Of a DNA stretch of 29,983 nt, positions 24,764-29,983 are shown one piece after another. Made by a program: the position numbers and the translations under genes. Numbering within the stretch: the first letter of the stretch is position 1; each line of letters starts with the position of its first letter. The notes beneath the pieces were generated by a model. It saw nothing but the letters and a program-made list of their open reading frames with translations. It was not told the DNA's origin and made no database searches. Source of the DNA: a virus; IMG/VR virus record IMGVR_UViG_3300010391_000071, positions 1 to 29,983 of that record. The stretch is one strand, 5' to 3'.

Positions 24764-24786
24764 AAAAAGAGGCCCGAAGGCCTCTT
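24764..24786. terminator. Hairpin terminator between convergent genes
   Basis: An 8-bp stem (AAGAGGCC, 24767-24774, with GGCCTCTT, 24779-24786) closes a CGAA loop, read as TTCG on the minus strand. On the minus strand the stem is followed directly by TTT, making a run of five T with the stem's last bases, as expected for an intrinsic terminator of the leftward genes. The plus strand has a weaker T-rich tail (CTGTTAG), so it may act on both convergent transcripts. Confidence 0.85.
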
Positions 24787-24789
24787 CTG

Positions 24790-25074
24790 TTAGCTCTTCT
24801 TTCCCTCCAGAACCATGTTGGTCTTGGTGATGAACCTGTGCCTACAGGCAGGGCACACCTGCTTGTGGAGGAAGTTGAACTCCTCGCGGACTTGTTTCTC
24901 CACTTCCCCATTGATGGAGTCGCGGAACCGCTCCACGAAGAACTCCTCCATGCACGATGCTTCGGAGCAAAAGTGCCGCTCCTTATCCCCGATCCTGACG
25001 ATGTCAGGTAGCCCCTGTACCACCTTGCCACAGTGGTCACACCTTACCACGCCAGACCTTCCGACGTGGCTCAT
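24790..25074 (-). CDS. Small zinc-binding protein
   Basis: The product has 94 residues with AGGGAG upstream of ATG 25074. Cys residues C12, C15, C36 and C41 (CDHCG to CSEASC) form one likely zinc site, and C74/C77 (CPACRHRF) form half of another. The middle is helical and charged. The ATG overlaps the stop of the preceding gene (ATGA). It is the last gene of its short leftward cluster, ending four bases before the terminator hairpin. No family is recognised. Confidence 0.68.
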   Translation of the reverse strand: MSHVGRSGVVRCDHCGKVVQGLPDIVRIGDKERHFCSEASCMEEFFVERFRDSINGEVEKQVREEFNFLHKQVCPACRHRFITKTNMVLEGKKS

Positions 25075-25628
25075 GGGAGGTACTCCCTGAGATCGGGTGT
25101 GTCTGAGGCCTCTATCAACCGCCAGAGCTCGAGCTTCAGGTCATCCATACACAGGTAGTGCACATGGCCTGTCTCACTCGGGTGGAAGATCGAGAATTCG
25201 CCTCTCGTGCTAGGCGCCATCTCTCCTACTTCGATGAGGACTGCTGAAGACCAATCCTCCATGGGGTACGGCTCAATGCACCTGTTACACAGGCAGCACT
25301 GACCGTCTGGCTTGAGGTTTTTGAGACGCTCTGAGAAGTGGCCATCGTCTCCAGTGATGTCACACTCCCAAGCGCACCTCGTGCACACCCACTTGAGCTT
25401 CCCTCGGTCTTCGAAAGGAAGCTCGATAAACTCTGCACCCCATTTCCGTCGTCGGATACAACCATGCCTTAGTCGGATGGCGCCGGGCCCAGTAAACGCT
25501 TCTCCGCAACTAAGACATGTTCCTACTGACCTAGAGAGGTGTTTGGGAAATGCCCTGACTGCCTTAGGGGCAGTCGGCTTTGCTACGACCCGAGATGTTG
25601 TGATGATCGCGGGCCTTCGTGAGTTCAT
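25071..25628 (-). CDS. Multi-Cys zinc-finger protein
   Basis: The product has 185 residues from ATG 25628, with GGAGG nine bases upstream. The first 30 residues are basic (SRRPAIITTSRVVAKP). Cys/His clusters follow: C38/C41 with H55/C57, then C82/C85/C89, then C111/C112/C114/C117. These suggest two or three zinc sites. The C-terminal part is acidic and helical (LCMDDLKLELWRLIEA). No named family is recognised. A regulator or an RNA-polymerase-associated factor is possible given the divergent rpoB nearby, but this is speculation. Confidence 0.66.
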   Translation of the reverse strand: MNSRRPAIITTSRVVAKPTAPKAVRAFPKHLSRSVGTCLSCGEAFTGPGAIRLRHGCIRRRKWGAEFIELPFEDRGKLKWVCTRCAWECDITGDDGHFSERLKNLKPDGQCCLCNRCIEPYPMEDWSSAVLIEVGEMAPSTRGEFSIFHPSETGHVHYLCMDDLKLELWRLIEASDTPDLREYLP

Positions 25629-25680
25629 AGATGAGCCTCCGCATGAGGCCCACTATAAATCCAGCCAGTATGAGTCTCAT
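25564..25680 (-). CDS. Tiny single-pass membrane protein (38 residues)
   Basis: ATG 25680 has a perfect TAGGAGGA ribosome site six bases away. The product begins MRLILAGFIVGLMRRLI, a short hydrophobic helix with Arg flanks, then YELTKARDHH and a polar tail. It overlaps the next gene by 65 bp in another frame. It might be a holin-like, accessory lysis or membrane-anchoring peptide, but nothing specific is visible. The ribosome site is the main evidence that it is real. Confidence 0.5.
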   Translation of the reverse strand: MRLILAGFIVGLMRRLIYELTKARDHHNISGRSKADCP

Positions 25681-25687
25681 TGTCCTC

Positions 25688-25846
25688 CTAGCTGACCACA
25701 TCCTCGTCGTTGTTCCGCACCTCGTCCTCACTCGACGGAGTGGGGTCGGACTGGGGCTCGTCGGTGGGCTCCACGTTGAGGAACCCACTGACGAGCTCAT
25801 CCTGCACGATGCTGCGGAACACTTCGGTTGAGGTGGGGGTCGTCAT
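25688..25846 (-). CDS. Small acidic protein (52 residues)
   Basis: ATG 25846 is preceded by GGAGG at good distance; the TAG stop lies within the ribosome site of the next tiny gene. The product starts MTTPTSTEVFRSIVQDEL and its second half is very acidic (EDEVRNNDEDVVS, DEPQSDPTPSSEDE). Short acidic phage proteins often bind basic host factors or mimic DNA. No family is recognised. It is the first gene of the leftward cluster that runs opposite to rpoB. Confidence 0.55.
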   Translation of the reverse strand: MTTPTSTEVFRSIVQDELVSGFLNVEPTDEPQSDPTPSSEDEVRNNDEDVVS

Positions 25847-26000
25847 CCTAGCCTCCGGGCTTGGGTCAAAGATTGGGCCTCCGTAGTTCTTATGCCAGAA
25901 GTTGGTGCCTTGCTTTCATGGGTGTAGGATGTCTGGAAACGTGGTACCCATCCATCGCTCAGGCTGCCTCGCGTAGCCCACGACAGTGCTGAGAGGCCTG
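25847..26000. promoter_or_regulatory. Divergent spacer upstream of rpoB with a promoter candidate
   Basis: This 154-bp spacer lies between the leftward small-gene cluster and rpoB. The best plus-strand promoter is TTGGTG (25902-25907), 17 bp, TAGGAT (25925-25930), which would give a leader of about 64 nt. It matches the sigma-70 consensus at 3 of 6 and 4 of 6 bases, so it is weak. On the minus strand no convincing promoter was found. GAGAGG (25991-25996) is the rpoB ribosome site. Confidence 0.4.
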
Positions 26001-29000
26001 ATGGCACACTACTCGCCGGAAGACGCCTTTGAAGAGCTGAAGCAGCGTACCTCCAAGACAATCCAGAACTACTTCCCGATCGAAGGTCGGCAGCACACGT
26101 TGTCTGCCAAGAAGGTCTGGGTCGAGGACAACAAGGGTGTCGACGACATCCGCGATCAGAAGGACGCCAAGGTCAAGGGTCGTAGTTGGACCGTCCCCAT
26201 CCGTGCCGAGCTCGAGCTGAAGGACAACCTGACCGGCAAAATCATCGACCGCCAGGTCGTCAACGTTGCTCAGCTCCCCAAGATCACCCGTCGCTACAGC
26301 TACATCGTTGACGGCAACGAATGGCAGGTGAACAACGTCTTCCGCATGAAGTCGGGTGTCTACACCCGCATCCGGAAGAACGGTGAGCTCACCGCCATGT
26401 GGAACCTGGCCAAGGGCCAGAACTTCCACATGGACTTCAGCCCGAAGAACCAGAAGATGTCGCTTCGCTACGGCGAGGCTCAGATTCCTCTCTACCCGGT
26501 GCTCAAGACTATGGGCATCGATGACGACTCCATAGAGCGCTCTTGGGGCAAGGACATCTTCAGTGCCAACAAGGCAGGGACTGATGAGGTAGCCCTTCGC
26601 AAGTTCTACCGAGCCATACGTGGGTCCAACCCAGAGACTCTGGATGAGGCCAAGAAGTTCATCCTCGACGAGTTCGACAAGTCGGTCCTGCGCCCCGACT
26701 CCACCCAGCTCACTCTTGGCAAGCCCTATGACAAGGTTTCAGGGTCGGCTCTCCTCGATGGCTCTCACAAGATCCTGAGGGTCTCCCGCCAGGAGATTGA
26801 GCCAGATGACCGGGACTCACTCCCGTTCAAAGACCTCCACTCTGCTGAAGATCTCATCAACGAGCGCCTGGAGAAGTGGAAGACCGAGAAGGATGTCAAG
26901 AGGAAGATTGGCAACACACTGGACAAGAACACCAAGGTCCGGGACATCATCAACCCGGATATCTTCGGCAAGCCCCTGCGCCGTTTCTTCACCAGCTCCG
27001 TTCTTTCTGAGCGTCCGACGCAGACGAACCCCATCAGCTTCATCTCGGGGAACCGGAAGACCACTCTCTTTGCACCTGGTGAAGGCGGCATCTCTTCGGC
27101 CCACCAGATTTCTCTCGAGGCCCAGTCCATCAACCCCAGCCACCTGGGCTTCTTGGATCCAATCATGACCCCGGAGAGCGAGCGCATCGGCGTGACGCTG
27201 CAGCTCGCCTCCCAAGTAGTGAAGGAAGGGCACGATATCAAGATCCCTGTCTTCAACATGAAGACCGGCAAGCGGGACATGATCAACCCGTATCAAGCGC
27301 TCAAGTCCAACCTCGCCTTCCCTGACCAGTACGAGTGGAAGGGAGGCAAGCCGACCTCTTTGAAGACCCACATAAAGGTCTCCGACCCCGACGGCACTGT
27401 GACAGTGGTGAAACCAAGCGAGGTGGACTACGTCCTTGGTTCGTCAAAGGGCATGTTTGACCTACCGGCCAATCTGATCCCATTTCTCCAGAACAACCAG
27501 GGCAACCGCACCATGGTTGCCTCTCGCCAGATCGAACAGGCCATTGCCTTGAAGGATCGAGAAGCACCGTTGGTCCAGACCCGCAGCGACAAGCCTTCCC
27601 GCACGTTCGAGCAAGGCATTGGCGAGTTCGTGAGCCACGTCGCGCCGTTTGACGGCACCGTGGAGAAGGTGAAGAAGGACGGCATCATCATCAAGGACAA
27701 GGCTGGGAAGCGCCTTGAGGTTCAGCTCTACGACGACTTCCCCCTGAATGACGACAAGAGTGTTCTCAATAGCACCCCGACTGTGAAGGTGGGCGATTCG
27801 GTGAAGGCAGGGCAGGTAGTAGCCGACACCAACTTCACGAAGGGTGGCGTCTTGGCTCTAGGCACCAACCTGCGTGTCGCCTACATGCCCTGGAAGGGCT
27901 ACAACTTCGAGGACGGTATCGTCATCTCTGAGACTGCAGCCAGGAAGCTAACGTCGGAGCACCTCTTCCGGGAAGGTATCACCGCCGAGAAGAGCCTCAG
28001 GCTCGACAAGAAGAAGTTCCTCTCCTACATGGCCGGCAAGGTCTCGAACGAGCAGGCTGAGAAGCTTGACGATGACGCAATCATTCGTGAGGGTCAGGTT
28101 GTCAACAAGGACGATGTTCTCATAGGTGTGCTCAAGGAGGAGACGATTAGCCCAGACGAGCAGAAGCTCGGGTTGTTCTCGAAGGGGCTCATACGTCCCT
28201 GGAAGCCTCGTGAGATCCGCTGGACGAAGGACGTCCCCGGCATGGTCACCAAGGTGGTGAAGCACGGTAGGGACACTACGATCTACATCCGTGCAGAGAC
28301 ACCGGCAGACGTGGGCGACAAGATCGTGGGGCGGCACGGCAACAAGGGCATCATCACGAACATCATGCCCGATCATGAGATGCCCCATGACAAGGATGAC
28401 AAGCCTGTCGAGGTCATCCTCAATCCAACTGGCATTCCCTGCTACGACGAGGAGACGGAGTTCCTCACGACTGAGGGGTGGGTCCGGGCTCCCGACATCA
28501 AGGCAGAGCACACCTACGCCACGCTCAACCCCAAGACTCTGACTTTGGAGTTCCAGAAGCCCGAAGAGGTCTATCATGTCCCCCACAAGGGCAAGATGTA
28601 CCGAGTCCAGAATCAGCAGCTTGACGTGCTGGTGACCCCAAACCACAAGCAGTTTACGGCAAGGCGGGGCAACCACCTGATGTCTGGACCTCTTGATCTG
28701 GACAACCCGGAGGTGCCGTCCCTATTCGAGCTGAGAGAGGCCAAGGAGATATTCGGGCAGCCTCGCCGGTACCTGAAGGCTGCCAGATGGGGAGGCACCA
28801 GCGAGTTTATGTACCACGTGCCGAACGGCACTCCGGCCTCAAGCGGCCGGCCGGCTGACGGGTTCAACATCAGCGCTCCCCAGTGGGCCGAGTTCATGGG
28901 GTGGTACCTGTCGGAGGGCAGCACCTACTTCAATCAGGCCAACTACGGATATGTAGTCGAGATCTCCCAGAGCAAGGAAGCTAACCCGGAGAAGTACGAT

Positions 29001-29983
29001 CGGATCGTTGCTCTCGTGGAGATGATGGGAGTGAACTTCGAGCAGGCGCCGCAAGGCATTCGCATCAAGCACAAAGGGCTCTATGAGCTGCTCCGGCCCC
29101 TGGGAGGAGCTCGAGAGAAGTACATCCCTCGCTCAGTGCTCGACATGGATTCGAGGCACTTGAGGATTTTCCTGGATGCACTTCTCTCTGGTGATGGATC
29201 GGAAACGTGGGACGAGGAGACGGGCCACTACGGTAACCAGCGCTACTGGACTTCGTCCAAGCTTCTTGCCGACGGCGTACAGGAAGTATGCGCCAAGCTC
29301 GGCATTGCGGCCAACGTGAAGAGAGAGACTCGCCGCGGGGAGGGGGCCTGCTACCACCTGTCGATTAGCGGGAGCCGCGCTGCTCCTTGGGTGAACTGGT
29401 CAGACACTACCAAGCTTAACCAGGTGGAGGAGTGGATCGACTACGACGGGATCGTTCACTGCGCCACGGTCCCCAATGGAGTCCTTCTAGTCCGAAGGAA
29501 CGGCAAGGCAGTCTTCAGCGGTAACACTCGTATCAATCTTGGCCAGGTACTCGAGACCTCTGCAGCCAAGATTGCGGAGAAGACTGGCAAGCCCTACGTC
29601 GTCAACAACTTCGACCCCAAGGTTCCTGACTACACACGGAAGCTGAAGGCGGAGCTGAAAGAGGCGGGCGTTTCGGATACCGAGGACCTCTACGACCCAG
29701 TCACCAAGCGCAAGTTCCCAAACGTCCTGGTTGGGCCCCAGTACATCCTCAAGCTGCACCATACAGCAGAGAAGGGTCTGTCCGTCCGCTCTCGCGATGC
29801 CTACGATTCAAACATGCTACCTGCCGGCGGCGGTCCCAAGGGCGGTCAGACCATGGATGTCATGGGCCTGTACGCCATGCTGGCGCACAACGCCCGCGAG
29901 AACATCCGCGAGATGCAGACCTATAAGTCCGATTTTAACGATGATTTCTGGGCCCAGCTCCAAGCAGGAGATTCGATCCCCAC
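26001..29983 (+). CDS. rpoB: RNA polymerase beta subunit interrupted by an intein (C-terminus beyond window)
   Basis: The frame is open for 1327 codons from ATG 26001 to the window end. Without the intein (814-1175), 965 residues of beta are visible. Landmarks in order, aligned by eye to bacterial beta, are: the protrusion-type YSYIVDGNEWQVNNVFR; the fork region NPSHLGFLDPIMTPESERIG; PANLIPFLQNNQGNRTMVAS; YNFEDGIVISE (634-644); VGDKIVGRHGNKGII (771-785, with K774 and K782 at positions matching catalytic-site lysines of E. coli beta); VEVILNPTGIP; and after the intein TRINLGQVLET, LKLHHTAEKGLSVRS, GGQTMDVMGLYAML and ENIREMQTYKSD. Beta with beta' forms the RNA polymerase active centre. A phage copy implies its own transcription of phage genes. 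It is a single polypeptide here, not split as in phiKZ-type phages. The ribosome site is GAGAGG. Confidence 0.95.
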   Translation, partial: MAHYSPEDAFEELKQRTSKTIQNYFPIEGRQHTLSAKKVWVEDNKGVDDIRDQKDAKVKGRSWTVPIRAELELKDNLTGKIIDRQVVNVAQLPKITRRYSYIVDGNEWQVNNVFRMKSGVYTRIRKNGELTAMWNLAKGQNFHMDFSPKNQKMSLRYGEAQIPLYPVLKTMGIDDDSIERSWGKDIFSANKAGTDEVALRKFYRAIRGSNPETLDEAKKFILDEFDKSVLRPDSTQLTLGKPYDKVSGSALLDGSHKILRVSRQEIEPDDRDSLPFKDLHSAEDLINERLEKWKTEKDVKRKIGNTLDKNTKVRDIINPDIFGKPLRRFFTSSVLSERPTQTNPISFISGNRKTTLFAPGEGGISSAHQISLEAQSINPSHLGFLDPIMTPESERIGVTLQLASQVVKEGHDIKIPVFNMKTGKRDMINPYQALKSNLAFPDQYEWKGGKPTSLKTHIKVSDPDGTVTVVKPSEVDYVLGSSKGMFDLPANLIPFLQNNQGNRTMVASRQIEQAIALKDREAPLVQTRSDKPSRTFEQGIGEFVSHVAPFDGTVEKVKKDGIIIKDKAGKRLEVQLYDDFPLNDDKSVLNSTPTVKVGDSVKAGQVVADTNFTKGGVLALGTNLRVAYMPWKGYNFEDGIVISETAARKLTSEHLFREGITAEKSLRLDKKKFLSYMAGKVSNEQAEKLDDDAIIREGQVVNKDDVLIGVLKEETISPDEQKLGLFSKGLIRPWKPREIRWTKDVPGMVTKVVKHGRDTTIYIRAETPADVGDKIVGRHGNKGIITNIMPDHEMPHDKDDKPVEVILNPTGIPCYDEETEFLTTEGWVRAPDIKAEHTYATLNPKTLTLEFQKPEEVYHVPHKGKMYRVQNQQLDVLVTPNHKQFTARRGNHLMSGPLDLDNPEVPSLFELREAKEIFGQPRRYLKAARWGGTSEFMYHVPNGTPASSGRPADGFNISAPQWAEFMGWYLSEGSTYFNQANYGYVVEISQSKEANPEKYDRIVALVEMMGVNFEQAPQGIRIKHKGLYELLRPLGGAREKYIPRSVLDMDSRHLRIFLDALLSGDGSETWDEETGHYGNQRYWTSSKLLADGVQEVCAKLGIAANVKRETRRGEGACYHLSISGSRAAPWVNWSDTTKLNQVEEWIDYDGIVHCATVPNGVLLVRRNGKAVFSGNTRINLGQVLETSAAKIAEKTGKPYVVNNFDPKVPDYTRKLKAELKEAGVSDTEDLYDPVTKRKFPNVLVGPQYILKLHHTAEKGLSVRSRDAYDSNMLPAGGGPKGGQTMDVMGLYAMLAHNARENIREMQTYKSDFNDDFWAQLQAGDSIP
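28440..29525 (+). mobile_element. Intein in the RNA polymerase beta gene with LAGLIDADG endonuclease
   Basis: This is a 362-residue intein (precursor residues 814-1175) starting CYDEETEFLTTEGW (block A), with QLDVLVTPNHKQFTA as block B. The endonuclease helices are EFMGWYLSEG (E972) and FLDALLSGDG (D1065). Block F/G reads HCATVPNGVLLVRRNGKAVF and ends SGN. The penultimate residue is Gly instead of the usual His; Asn is followed by Thr. The exteins join NPTGIP to TRINLGQ, so it sits in one of the most conserved parts of beta. Confidence 0.93.

Noticed and set aside
25843-26061. A 72-residue minus-strand open frame crossing the rpoB start
   Set aside because: It has Ser/Arg/Ala-rich shadow-like composition and no ribosome site, and it overlaps the divergent spacer and rpoB.
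27948-28676. A 242-residue minus-strand open frame opposite rpoB
   Set aside because: It lies opposite the most conserved part of beta and the intein start; composition is that of an antisense frame.
1-29983. CRISPR arrays, tRNA genes, rRNA genes, transposases
   Set aside because: No regularly spaced direct repeats, tRNA-like cloverleaf or CCA-ended sequence, rRNA signature or transposase motifs were seen by eye. A scan with dedicated tools could still find a tRNA.

Overview
The window reads as part of the genome of a large tailed double-stranded DNA bacteriophage of unknown host. It combines a phage-type replication set, a portal gene and a multisubunit-type RNA polymerase beta subunit. Genes are packed end to end with ATGA/GTGA overlaps and mostly bacterial Shine-Dalgarno sites. 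The DNA is GC-rich by eye. I saw no rRNA, tRNA, CRISPR array or insertion sequence. The family assignments rest on motifs read by eye, not on a database search.

Left block (1-16308, all minus strand, transcribed right to left). In transcription order it holds: a Cys-rich protein; an XRE-type HTH regulator; an SF2 helicase; an unknown protein; a family-4 uracil-DNA glycosylase; three unknown proteins; a DnaB-type helicase interrupted by an intein inside its P-loop; a DnaG-type primase; a zinc-ribbon protein that may be the single-strand-binding protein; a family A DNA polymerase with proofreading domain; an HU-like protein; an HNH endonuclease; two small zinc-ribbon proteins; a RecA-like recombinase; a zinc-ribbon/PD-(D/E)XK protein of Holliday-junction-resolvase type; and a Cas4/RecB-type nuclease that runs off the window. 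Together these form a nearly complete replication and recombination module.

Middle block (16417-24756, plus strand). A 108-bp divergent region separates it from the left block. It holds virion and head genes: an 805-residue protein with an internal duplication and a possible second start, several small Gly-rich or Pro/Ala-rich proteins, a zinc-ribbon protein, and a portal protein carrying a second intein. Three otherwise unrelated proteins here share a short N-terminal motif of the form F-x-(D/N)-E-L-x-K-(I/L)-A, which may be a virion-targeting signal.

Right block. A hairpin terminator at 24764-24786 separates the head genes from a convergent minus-strand cluster of four small genes (24790-25846). 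A divergent spacer follows, and then rpoB (26001 to window end, plus strand). It is the phage's own RNA polymerase beta subunit, interrupted by a third intein between the GIP and TRINLGQ segments of a conserved region. The most notable features are three LAGLIDADG-bearing inteins in three essential genes (helicase, portal, RNA polymerase) plus a free-standing HNH gene within 30 kb, and a phage-encoded, apparently full-length (not split) beta subunit.
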